DNA of 9,443 nt from contig CANRHW010000051.1 of NCBI GenBank assembly GCA_947630525.1, positions 1 to 9,443 of the forward strand. The letters run 5' to 3'. Each line of letters begins with the position of its first letter. The stretch's first letter is position 1. The translations under genes were made by a program, and so were the position numbers. The notes under the pieces were generated by a model. That model saw only the letters and a program-made list of their open reading frames with translations, made no database searches and had not been told where the DNA came from. Source of the stretch: an uncultured Clostridia bacterium. GTDB taxonomy: Bacteria; Bacillota; Clostridia; UMGS1883. Shown here in pieces: positions 1-6,592 of the stretch.

Positions 1-68
1 CCCCTATCCGATACTTGTATTATATCCTATTTGTCTTTAAAAGGCAATTAGAATATATCTTTATTATA
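1..68. other. AT-rich segment abutting the truncated sensor gene; possible insertion or rearrangement junction
   Basis: These bases are about 27% G+C by hand count, in sharp contrast to the GC-rich coding sequence that begins immediately to the right. The change coincides with the point where the minus-strand sensor reading frame ends in a TAA (64-66) only a few codons into what should be a longer sensing domain. The segment contains an outward-facing promoter and a short dyad, ATAC-TT-GTAT, at 11-20. I cannot see a terminal inverted repeat or a target-site duplication because the left side is cut off by the window. It could be the edge of a mobile element, a deletion junction, or the upstream region of an ordinary next gene that now abuts a gene remnant. 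Confidence 0.45.
19..47 (-). promoter_or_regulatory. Predicted sigma-A-type promoter reading leftward out of the window
   Basis: On the minus strand a TTGCCT box (47 to 42, four of six matches to TTGACA) is followed by a 17-base spacer and a perfect TATAAT (24 to 19). This is the best promoter match I found. Transcription would start near position 12 and leave the window, so the gene it serves is not visible. A short dyad, ATAC-TT-GTAT at 11-20, overlaps the -10 edge and the expected start site and could be an operator, but it is only four base pairs per arm. Because the promoter sits directly behind a truncated gene, it probably belongs to the next gene or to an inserted element rather than to the polysaccharide operon. 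Confidence 0.6.
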
Positions 69-378
69 CGAGGAGGTAAAAATCGGAAAAGCCCCAGTCC
101 TGCTTCTCCTTTTCGAGGAAGCCCTCAATTGCGGGCAGGGCGTTGGAATCCGCCTGCGAAAGCTGCTCGTTCCAGCCGCGCAGCAGTCTCCAGTTCCGCT
201 GCGCAAACAGGCCGAAGGTACGGTTCACCTGTCCGTAAATCTCCTTCAGGTAATTTGTGCTGTCTTCGTAAATATGCTTCGAGATAAAGCTAAAATAGAC
301 TGCGCCGATCAAAACTACGGCTATACACACTGCGCACAAAGAGCAGGGCAGTATCAGCTTTTTCATCCTTTTTTTCAT
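64..378 (-). pseudogene. Truncated N-terminus of a membrane-bound sensor protein
   Basis: The 104-residue reading frame begins with a charged MKKRMKK stretch, followed by one transmembrane segment (about residues 8-32). The extracytoplasmic part that follows includes STNYLKEIYGQVNRTF, a tryptophan-rich NWRLLRGW stretch and DWGFSDFYLL. I recall this pattern from the start of Cache-like sensing domains in clostridial sensor diguanylate cyclases, phosphodiesterases and hybrid histidine kinases; I could not search for it. Such proteins normally run to several hundred residues, with a second transmembrane segment and a signalling domain, all absent here. The frame ends in TAA just after DFYLLV, where the DNA turns AT-rich, so I call it a remnant. 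The start is well supported by AAAAGGAGGT seven bases before the ATG. It lies 90 bp downstream of the GH16-phosphatase gene on the same strand. An intact small membrane protein is possible but less likely. Confidence 0.6.
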
Positions 379-468
379 AGGGGCTACCTCCTTTTATGTC
401 AAAGCCGCTCCTCGCGGGGCCGTCATACCGGGTGCGGACGCCGCCGCGGCCCGCTTTCTGCCGCTAAT
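379..468. other. GC-rich gap between the GH16-phosphatase gene and the sensor remnant
   Basis: This 90-base gap is mostly GC-rich and holds the ribosome binding site of the sensor remnant. On the minus strand small hairpins are possible, such as GCGG-CGT-CCGC and CCGC-GAGGA-GCGG, but neither is followed by a T run, so I see no intrinsic terminator. Read-through from the upstream gene is therefore possible. A TTGACA at 402-397 is present but poorly placed for a promoter. Confidence 0.5.
386..395 (-). promoter_or_regulatory. Strong ribosome binding site of the truncated sensor gene
   Basis: On the minus strand AAAAGGAGGT lies seven bases upstream of the ATG at 378-376 and is close to the full anti-Shine-Dalgarno complement. 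It shows that the remnant keeps an intact translation start, so the damage is at its 3' end only. Confidence 0.75.
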
Positions 469-2547
469 TCAGTCCTCCAGGAACTTTTCTCTGAGGGCGG
501 CCCTGTCCTCAGCGGTGACCCCAAGGCGGTTTTCCAAATAGCTGTCCAAGGAGCCGTATTCCCGTTCGACGCTTTCAAATGCAAGCTTAAGATACCGGGC
601 GGACACCCCTTCCGTAGCCACGATAAACTCCTCTTTGGTTTCGCCGTCCAGCCCTTTTTCTTCCGCGACGGCCCGTGCCTTGGCAATGTCCTTCGCATAG
701 GCCTCGTTGCTAATTTCAAAATCCCTCAAAATCAAATCTTCACCTGCGCCCAGGGCATACAAAAGCAGCGCCGATGCAATTCCGGCCCTGTCCTTTCCGG
801 CGGAGCAGTGCCAAAGAACAGCTTCTCCCTCCTTTGCGGACAAAAGAGTGCGGAAAAACTGCGCGTAAGCGGTCTGCGCGGCTTCTGTAAGCAGGACTCT
901 CGAATACCGCTCAGAAATTATTCCGTTTTCCGCCCAGGCCAGCGCCTGTGCGGTTCGGTCGCTGAATTGGGCCTCGATTTCTCCCAGCTTTTTTTGAGTT
1001 TCGCGAGAGAAAGCGTCCGCGCTGTACACGGGGAACTGCCTATGTTCGGCCCCGGGGATCTCCTTGTTCAGGTCGTAGGCGCTCTCCTCCTCGCCGCGAA
1101 AATCAACGATATATTTCAAACGGTATTTTTCGGCAAGCAAGTTTACATCCTCCTGACTGAGCCAGGCCAGCGCCGCGCTGCGGAGCAGAACGTTCCTTTT
1201 TACCCTGCGGCCGTCCGCCATCACGTAGCCGCCAAGCTGTCGGGCATTCCGGGCAGTTTTTACCCAAAGGCGCTGACTTTGCAGAGTAAATCTGCTCGGA
1301 TCATCCGCCGCAAGGGCCGGTCTTTGTATGGCAATCTCCTGCTGTTCTCCGTCCCAGGTCACTTTCCACCCAAAGCTTTCGGCGATAAAGCGGACGGGCA
1401 GCATTGTCCTGCCGTCCGAAAGTATAGGCGCCGTGTCCAGCTGAACCGCCGCGCCGTTTCGGTACGCCATTGTACTGTCGATTTTAAGCCGAAGCACGTT
1501 CCCGCCGCAGCGCAGGGTCACCGTTTGGCCGGCGCCGTCCCAGTACACCTGGCCGCCAAGGGCTTCGACCAAAGCCCGCACGGGCATAAGCGTCCTGTTT
1601 TGCATCAAAACCGGCGCGGTACCTTGGTCGTCAATTTGCTTTGCGGCCCCGTTGACCGTCATCAGCGGATTGCCGATTTGCATTTGCACGTTTATCTCCG
1701 GCATTCCCACAAAGGCATCGCCGGCGGGCTGGGGCCTGGTATTCCAAACCCGGACAAAGTCCACGTCCATATAAGCCGGCAGGGCCGCAATTCCCTGCTC
1801 GGTACCCGCACCGGCCCAGTCGGCGGCTTCCAGAGTCAGCATCAGGTTTCCGTCAAGCGGGCAGGCTCCCCCCGCGCTTGTGCGCCAAGTTTCCTCATTG
1901 TCAACGTAAAAAATATACTCCGTTTCGGTGCGCCAAAGGCCGAAAGTGTGAAAGGCGCCGTTATATATATTTAAAAAGTCAAAGCTTTTGCCGTCCTTCT
2001 GTTCGTCCTCGCCGTAGCCGTCCCAGTGGATGGCGTGGTTACAAAGGTTTTCGTCGCTGCCAATGCTCTCTATCACGTCTATCTCCACTCCGTCGGCGCT
2101 GCCGCCGTCCACCTTCGTAACATTGCCGGCGATGCTCCAAAACGCGCCCCAAATCCCATGTGCTTTGGGAAAGCGGATGGACGCCTCATAATACCCAAGA
2201 CCGCCGGAAAAAGCATCCGTGGTATGAACGGCGCCGGAGCGGACCCGTTTTTCAGCTTCATCCCACCGGGCTTCCAGCACCAGATGACCGTTCCCGTTAA
2301 GGAAGGCAAGTTCCCCGTCCCAAACGTCCATTCTGCCGTACCGCTCTACATCGGAGTAAGCCTCCCAGCGGACCGCGTCCAGTTCAGTCCCGTCAAAGCC
2401 GTCCTCAAACAGAAGCTCCGGCGCGGGAGTGGTCTCCGCCGCCGGGGGCTGGGCCCCCTCTCCCCGGGCGCAGCCTTGCGTCCCGGCGGTCAGAAAAACC
2501 GCCAATATAAGGCAAACGCCCTTTTTTGTCCATTCGGTCAAAAGCAT
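469..2547 (-). CDS. Predicted secreted three-domain protein: GH16 hydrolase, copper-amine-oxidase-like stalk, PtpB/LipA-type phosphatase
   Basis: This 692-residue protein has a signal peptide (hydrophobic core about 11-22) ending TQGC26, an imperfect lipobox, so it is either a lipoprotein or cleaved by signal peptidase I. A Pro/Ala-rich linker leads to a GH16 domain (about 45-268) with the catalytic motif EIDVIE: E155 as nucleophile, D157, and E160 as acid/base. Residues about 287-408 carry two repeats built on RTLMPVR and RTMLPVR, typical of copper-amine-oxidase-like N-terminal stalk domains (PF07833) that help display clostridial surface proteins. Residues about 420-692 match Y_phosphatase3 (PF13350, the family of mycobacterial PtpB and Listeria LipA), with ARQLGGY at 435-441, VDFRGEEE at 481-488 and the CX5R loop HCSAGKDR (C581, R587). 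The start follows AGGGGG with a six-base spacer. Both active sites look intact. The substrates are unknown; placement beside polymer genes suggests action on a surface glycan or phosphoglycan. Confidence 0.9.
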   Translation of the reverse strand: MLLTEWTKKGVCLILAVFLTAGTQGCARGEGAQPPAAETTPAPELLFEDGFDGTELDAVRWEAYSDVERYGRMDVWDGELAFLNGNGHLVLEARWDEAEKRVRSGAVHTTDAFSGGLGYYEASIRFPKAHGIWGAFWSIAGNVTKVDGGSADGVEIDVIESIGSDENLCNHAIHWDGYGEDEQKDGKSFDFLNIYNGAFHTFGLWRTETEYIFYVDNEETWRTSAGGACPLDGNLMLTLEAADWAGAGTEQGIAALPAYMDVDFVRVWNTRPQPAGDAFVGMPEINVQMQIGNPLMTVNGAAKQIDDQGTAPVLMQNRTLMPVRALVEALGGQVYWDGAGQTVTLRCGGNVLRLKIDSTMAYRNGAAVQLDTAPILSDGRTMLPVRFIAESFGWKVTWDGEQQEIAIQRPALAADDPSRFTLQSQRLWVKTARNARQLGGYVMADGRRVKRNVLLRSAALAWLSQEDVNLLAEKYRLKYIVDFRGEEESAYDLNKEIPGAEHRQFPVYSADAFSRETQKKLGEIEAQFSDRTAQALAWAENGIISERYSRVLLTEAAQTAYAQFFRTLLSAKEGEAVLWHCSAGKDRAGIASALLLYALGAGEDLILRDFEISNEAYAKDIAKARAVAEEKGLDGETKEEFIVATEGVSARYLKLAFESVEREYGSLDSYLENRLGVTAEDRAALREKFLED

Positions 2548-2650
2548 TTAAATCCCCCTATAGAATTAGGCAATATCGCATGCGATTTTATTTATAAAAT
2601 ACGGTTTGCGCTCCGTTTAGGCAGTGGAGAGCCGACCCATGTCCGCCGGA
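2548..2650 (-). promoter_or_regulatory. AT-rich intergenic region with two abutting dyads upstream of the GH16-phosphatase gene
   Basis: This is the longest gap in the gene run and the only AT-rich one. It holds a perfect 12-base palindrome, ATCGCATGCGAT (2575-2586), directly joined to an AT-only inverted repeat, ATTTTA-TTTA-TAAAAT (2585-2600). Both lie 28-53 bases upstream of the ATG at 2547, a reasonable place for an operator. The ribosome binding site AGGGGG is at 2559-2554. I could not find a matching -35/-10 pair with good spacing, so a separate promoter is plausible but not shown. There is a short GTCC-GGC-GGAC dyad at 2641-2651 over the stop codon of the upstream gene, without a T run, so I do not call a terminator. 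Confidence 0.35.
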
Positions 2651-3664
2651 CTACATCAGGTACTTCCGCACAGGCCGGATTTTTCTTAGCGCCGCAGAGG
2701 ATGCCAGCGCCAGCGAAAATACGCAGATGAAGAGAGGCGGAGTAATGGCCAGCCCCTCGGGCAGGCGCAGCAAATAGCGCGAAGCGTTGATATAGAAACA
2801 GTGTATCAAATAAATTCCGAAAGAGTTTTGCGCAATAATGCGAATACCCGCCCCGGCAGTGTTTACGAGCTTCGCTAACAAAAACACGGCGCAGGCCAAA
2901 ACCGCCGCTGCCGGAGGCGCATACCCGGCAAGCCAGCCCAGCGTTTCAAATTCCGCAACGGAATTGCCCGGCATAAGTACGGCGAAAACGGCAATACACA
3001 GACAAATCCCTCCCACGCAGAGCCAGGCGGGCGGCGCTTGCCGCAAGCGGTGCTGAAAATAGTATCCAAGCAGCAGATACAGCGCGTAAACCGAGCCTAC
3101 CGGCAGGCTGAAATCCAGCACGGTTCGCCCGGCGAGGCCGTTAATTGCCGGTATAATACTGTTAAACACAAACAGCGCCGCCATAACATATATAAGCGCC
3201 GCGTCCGTGGCGTTTTTCACAAAAATTCTGAAAAGGGGCAGCATAAGGTACACCCCTATCATCATGTATAAAAACCACGTAAACGACCATGACTCGCCGC
3301 CAAGCAGGCGAAGAACCGCCTGACCCATGGAGGCCGCCAGGGCGCGGGATTGGAAATATGCCTCCAAAAAGGCCGCCGCCCAGCCAAAAATCAGCAGCGC
3401 AAGAGCCAGCCGCGCCGTTCGGCGCAGAGTTTTGCGAAGGCTCTCCTCACGGTTAAGCAAAACCGCCCCTGTAACCATGACAAAAACAGGGACCGCAAAA
3501 TTACAGCACCCGTGTATAAGCTGAGCAAAATACACGCTCCTGCCAGTAAGCGCGGCGTTTTCTCCCGGCAGGCAGTGGAGCAGGACCACCGCCAGAATGG
3601 CGACGGCCTTTAGCCAATCTATAAATGGGAAATATGTTTTTTCTGCTCCGTCAGCCTGTTGCAT
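2651..3664 (-). CDS. Integral membrane O-acyltransferase (acyltransferase 3 family)
   Basis: The predicted 337-residue protein is highly hydrophobic, with about ten membrane segments. It opens with FPFIDWLKAVAILAVVLLH (catalytic-type histidine H30), has WFLYMMIGVYLMLPL at about 130-144, and ends with SFGIYLIH (H288) before the last helix. These are the landmarks of acyltransferase family 3 (PF01757), and the pattern resembles the WecH/YiaH branch. Members transfer acetyl or similar groups to sugars of surface polymers at the membrane. I chose the ATG at 3664, preceded by AAAAGGG about ten bases away. The frame stays open upstream to 3769, but that extension overlaps the licD-like gene and adds only basic low-complexity residues. 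The stop of the licD-like gene is 31 bp upstream, so co-transcription is likely. The probable role is O-acylation of the polysaccharide made by this locus; the acyl donor and sugar cannot be told from sequence. Confidence 0.85.
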   Translation of the reverse strand: MQQADGAEKTYFPFIDWLKAVAILAVVLLHCLPGENAALTGRSVYFAQLIHGCCNFAVPVFVMVTGAVLLNREESLRKTLRRTARLALALLIFGWAAAFLEAYFQSRALAASMGQAVLRLLGGESWSFTWFLYMMIGVYLMLPLFRIFVKNATDAALIYVMAALFVFNSIIPAINGLAGRTVLDFSLPVGSVYALYLLLGYYFQHRLRQAPPAWLCVGGICLCIAVFAVLMPGNSVAEFETLGWLAGYAPPAAAVLACAVFLLAKLVNTAGAGIRIIAQNSFGIYLIHCFYINASRYLLRLPEGLAITPPLFICVFSLALASSAALRKIRPVRKYLM

Positions 3665-3695
3665 GCCTTTCACGCCCTTTTGCCCGCGGCGGCCG

Positions 3696-4484
3696 TCACA
3701 GCCGCCACTCAATTTCGCCAATCCTTTCGTCATGGCCATGCTGCTCCTCCGGAGGAAGGGGCTTTTCATAGTCGCCGTAGTTCAGCGTCAGATATTCGTG
3801 ATATCCCGACGGGGCCGGGAAGTCTTGATTTTCAAACCGAAGCATTGTCACATTCTCAAAAAGGCTGCGTTTTACCACCTTGATGCCCTTGCACGGCAGC
3901 AAAACCCAGCGGCTGTTGTCCCCGTGCAGGGCAAGCAGGGCCTCTACGGCGCGAATAACCGCGTGCCGCAGTCCAAGCGGCGTTTTTTCCAGCAGACGTT
4001 CAAATGCGCTGCGGCCATCCTCATACTTCGTCCACTCCGCCATAAGCAGCTTGTTGGCGCACCGAAACAAAAACTCTTCGATCCGGCGCAGCCAGCCCCA
4101 ATTGCTTATGGGATGAATGGGAAATATGTCAATGCAAACTCCCCAGTTGACGGGGATTTCACGATAAAGTCTGGGGCGTGACAGGGTGTTGACCAGCCGT
4201 ATCTTGCTCCAGGACAGCGCCATGTGCCGCTCCACCCGGTAGTTGGTCAGCAGATATTCCTGCCCGGCCTCACCGGGAAAAACCTCATCAAGACGCTTCA
4301 TGGCGCTCGCTGTAATCATCACGTCCACATCGTCGTCCCATGGGATAAAGCCCTTGTATTTGACCGCGCCCAAAAGGGTGCCCTGGCTAAGATAATAGGG
4401 TATGTCATATTTGCGGCAAACTCTGTCAAGCTCGCATAAAATCTTATATTCCGTCTCCTGTATTTCTCGAATTTGAGGCTGCAT
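3696..4484 (-). CDS. LicD-type phosphotransferase
   Basis: This 262-residue soluble protein has the LicD layout. An N-terminal helix IREIQETEYKILCELDRVC is followed by YLSQGTLLGAVKYKGFIPWDDDVDV (residues 31-55), in which D50-D54 form the metal-binding acidic cluster. CIDIFPI follows at 118-122, and the C-terminal YLTLNYGDYEKPLPP (231-245) is characteristic. LicD proteins belong to the nucleotidyltransferase fold and transfer phosphocholine or related phosphoryl groups from a CDP-activated donor to sugars of teichoic acids, capsules or lipooligosaccharides. The ATG directly abuts the TAA of the flippase gene, and its ribosome binding site AAAGGAGG lies nine bases upstream within that gene, so the two are probably translated together. 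No choline uptake or CDP-choline genes are visible, so the transferred group is not certain; choline, ribitol, glycerol or a sugar phosphate are all possible. Confidence 0.88.
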   Translation of the reverse strand: MQPQIREIQETEYKILCELDRVCRKYDIPYYLSQGTLLGAVKYKGFIPWDDDVDVMITASAMKRLDEVFPGEAGQEYLLTNYRVERHMALSWSKIRLVNTLSRPRLYREIPVNWGVCIDIFPIHPISNWGWLRRIEEFLFRCANKLLMAEWTKYEDGRSAFERLLEKTPLGLRHAVIRAVEALLALHGDNSRWVLLPCKGIKVVKRSLFENVTMLRFENQDFPAPSGYHEYLTLNYGDYEKPLPPEEQHGHDERIGEIEWRL

Positions 4485-5999
4485 TTATCCCCGCCTCCTT
4501 TCAGCAAATCTGTTCCAAAGACCACGGAAAGCCATAGTTCTGCCATACAGGCCAATAACAATAAGTCCAAAAAGTGCCGCCGCGCATACGCCCGACAAAA
4601 GCAGGCCCCATATGCCGCCAATCGGGATCGCCTCGCTGATAAAATAGCTTGCGAAGCAGCCGGTCGCCGCGGTGGCCACATGACAGACAAAGCGGCCGGC
4701 GGTCTTTTTGGCGGAAGCGTTCAGCGCATATTTGTGAACCGCCAAAATCTCCCACCAGATACAAACGCTCACCATGGATACGGTAGTTCCCAGAAGTACG
4801 CCGTAAATACCCATATCGAACACTATCAGGAACAGGAACGAGACCACCAGGTTCACGACCACCTCGCCGACAGCCTTCATCCGCATTTTGTTGAAAAGCC
4901 CCGCCGCCTCGATAATCACCACGTTCGGCTCACGAAGGCCGTGCAAAAAGAAGTTCATTACAACCAGCAGTGTCACCGCCGGCGAAAGGAGCCACCCTTC
5001 TCCCGCCCAAATGACAATAAAACGTTCCAGACATGCCGACAGCCCCATCGCCATAAGCAGATGAAAGCTGAAAGACGCAAAGGTAAATTCATCATAGACC
5101 GCGCACTTGCGGCCGCTGTCCTCCTGCACGACCAGATTGCCGATGCTGCCCAAAATGGAGCGCAGCACGTTGTAAACCACGCGGGTTATGATGCTGATAA
5201 CCATAGCATAGTTGCTGTAAATGCCCATCAGGGACAGCCTTGCATAGGAAATCATAAGGTTGTCGGTGCCGGTGACCAGCTTGGCGCCGATTTTTTGATA
5301 CATAAGAGAAACAACGCTCTTTTTCAGACCGGCCCGGTCCTCGGGGAGCAGCTTCTCCTTTCGGTAGTTCTTAACAAAAGGGTATTTGCGGTCGCATACG
5401 ACCGAAATCACTATGTTGGTAGCTAAGGCGCACACAATGCTCACCGCGAGATAGCCGATATAGCTTTTATATACCACAATGGCAACGCCCTGAAAAATGT
5501 ATTTTATTACGGCAAACAAATCCTCGGTGACGCTGTTGACGTAGTTCTGCTGATAGGCGCTCAGCAGGGTGCGCTTGTATGCAAAGAAATAGCTGAGCAC
5601 CGTATTTGCCAAAAACATGAGGTAAATAAGATTGACATAGGGTACGTCGACAGCCTCTCTCGTGAAAAACCGCATAAATGGAATTAGCAGCGGCCCAACC
5701 GCGGCAGTGACTATGCCAATAACATGGTAAACCTTTCGATAAAAGGCCATCAGCGCCCCAATGCGCTTTTCGTCGCCCTGAGCAATCGGCTTATACAGCG
5801 CGAACGCCACCGACGTGCCGATACCCAGCTCGGTCATGGACAACAGCGCGATCATACTTTCCATGACCGAATTGACGCCGAGATATTCCTGCCCCAGTAT
5901 ATGAACAAAGTACCATCTCAGCACAAAGCCCAGTACAATGGTTATGATTTGGCCGGCAAAAGCCAGCGCACTGTTGCGTAATGAATTGAGGAAGCGCAT
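4485..5999 (-). CDS. Polysaccharide flippase of the Wzx type (MOP superfamily)
   Basis: This protein has 504 residues with about 12-14 hydrophobic segments spread over the whole length, a basic N-terminus (MRFLNSLRNSA) and a basic C-terminal tail (FAERRRG). The segment LGVNSVMESMIALLSMTELGIGTSVAFALYKPI (about 40-72) is a hallmark of Gram-positive Wzx-like polysaccharide transporters (PF01943/PF13440). Such proteins flip undecaprenyl-linked repeat units across the cytoplasmic membrane to the polymerase. Length is normal and I see no break. The gene begins nine bases after the start of the stop codon of the HD-domain gene. Its likely ribosome binding site, AGGTG, overlaps that stop and is weak with a short spacer, so expression may rely on coupling. 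A membrane polymerase-like gene in the same operon supports a Wzx/Wzy-dependent route rather than an ABC-transporter route. Confidence 0.92.
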   Translation of the reverse strand: MRFLNSLRNSALAFAGQIITIVLGFVLRWYFVHILGQEYLGVNSVMESMIALLSMTELGIGTSVAFALYKPIAQGDEKRIGALMAFYRKVYHVIGIVTAAVGPLLIPFMRFFTREAVDVPYVNLIYLMFLANTVLSYFFAYKRTLLSAYQQNYVNSVTEDLFAVIKYIFQGVAIVVYKSYIGYLAVSIVCALATNIVISVVCDRKYPFVKNYRKEKLLPEDRAGLKKSVVSLMYQKIGAKLVTGTDNLMISYARLSLMGIYSNYAMVISIITRVVYNVLRSILGSIGNLVVQEDSGRKCAVYDEFTFASFSFHLLMAMGLSACLERFIVIWAGEGWLLSPAVTLLVVMNFFLHGLREPNVVIIEAAGLFNKMRMKAVGEVVVNLVVSFLFLIVFDMGIYGVLLGTTVSMVSVCIWWEILAVHKYALNASAKKTAGRFVCHVATAATGCFASYFISEAIPIGGIWGLLLSGVCAAALFGLIVIGLYGRTMAFRGLWNRFAERRRG

Positions 6000-6007
6000 T
6001 GTGTCAC

Positions 6008-6592
6008 CTACTTGCCCGCTTCTGCGGTTGCCTTCTTTAAATATTTGATAATTTCAGGGGCAAAGCATCCGCTTTTGCCCTCCTCAAGGGTGCGGATAGT
6101 TTCGTCATAATCCATCGCCTTTCGGTAAACCCTGTCATAATGCAGGGCGGAAAACACGTCGCAGGCCGAAACGATCTGCACATGCATGGGCAAATCCTTT
6201 TTGTGCGCATAGCCGCCGCCGTCAATGCGCTCGTGGTGGTACAGGCAAATATTTTTGACGATTTCGTATTCGTCCATGCTCAATTCGTCCTTGACCGCCT
6301 CAAAGCTGGCCGCGGGATGTTTGCGTATGTCGTCCATTTCCTCCGGAGTCAGGGAGGAATCCTTGGTTAGAATTACATTTTTCACCCACAGCTTGCCCAC
6401 ATCGTGCAAAAGTGCGCCCTTGCATATGGCGTCCACCTCCTGCTTTGTGTAATGGGTCACTCCGTCTTCGTTCATCAGCCGGAGCATCTTGACCGCGGTG
6501 TTTTTAACGTTCATGGAATGGTAATAGGTTTCGGAGCTGTTGACCTTTAGTTCGTCCATCAGCGCTTTCAGCTTTTCGCTCATATAGATCAT
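6008..6592 (-). CDS. Stand-alone HD-GYP-like metal-dependent phosphohydrolase
   Basis: This 194-residue protein is little more than one HD domain. Metal-ligand candidates are in the order expected for HD-GYP proteins: H25, H63-D64 (LLHDVGK), H92 (RKHP), H119-H120 and D145 (SACDVFSAL). The signature region reads HHERIDGGGYAHK, so the GYP tripeptide is GYA. HD-GYP enzymes usually hydrolyse cyclic di-GMP; related HD proteins act on other nucleotides, so the substrate here is inferred. There is no receiver, PAS or membrane domain. The start at ATG 6592 is supported by GGAGGGG six bases upstream; a longer frame to 6778 lies inside the glycosyltransferase gene and has low-complexity residues unlike the family. 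The ATG overlaps the TGA of the glycosyltransferase gene (ATGA), which implies translational coupling. Its position between glycan-synthesis genes suggests local control of polymer production rather than a catalytic step in it. Confidence 0.85.
   Translation of the reverse strand: MIYMSEKLKALMDELKVNSSETYYHSMNVKNTAVKMLRLMNEDGVTHYTKQEVDAICKGALLHDVGKLWVKNVILTKDSSLTPEEMDDIRKHPAASFEAVKDELSMDEYEIVKNICLYHHERIDGGGYAHKKDLPMHVQIVSACDVFSALHYDRVYRKAMDYDETIRTLEEGKSGCFAPEIIKYLKKATAEAGK

Noticed and set aside
374..402. TTGACA (402-397) with TATGAA 17 bases downstream on the minus strand
   Set aside because: The -10 would overlap the start codon of the sensor remnant, so the transcript would begin inside the gene and miss its strong ribosome binding site.
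274..1974. Long plus-strand open frame (566 codons) opposite the GH16-phosphatase gene and its downstream gap
   Set aside because: The translation is basic, cysteine-rich and without any recognisable domain. It mirrors a gene with clear domains on the other strand, and long antisense frames are common over GC-rich genes.
2641..2651. GTCC-GGC-GGAC dyad at the end of the acyltransferase gene as a terminator
   Set aside because: Only four base pairs in the stem, overlapping the stop codon and with no T run after it.
3665..3769. N-terminal extension of the acyltransferase
   Set aside because: It overlaps the licD-like gene and adds basic residues not seen in the family. The ATG at 3664 begins just before the conserved first motif.
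4473..5426. Plus-strand open frame (317 codons) opposite the flippase gene
   Set aside because: Low-complexity His/Gln/Arg-rich translation antisense to a clear membrane transporter; no domain seen.
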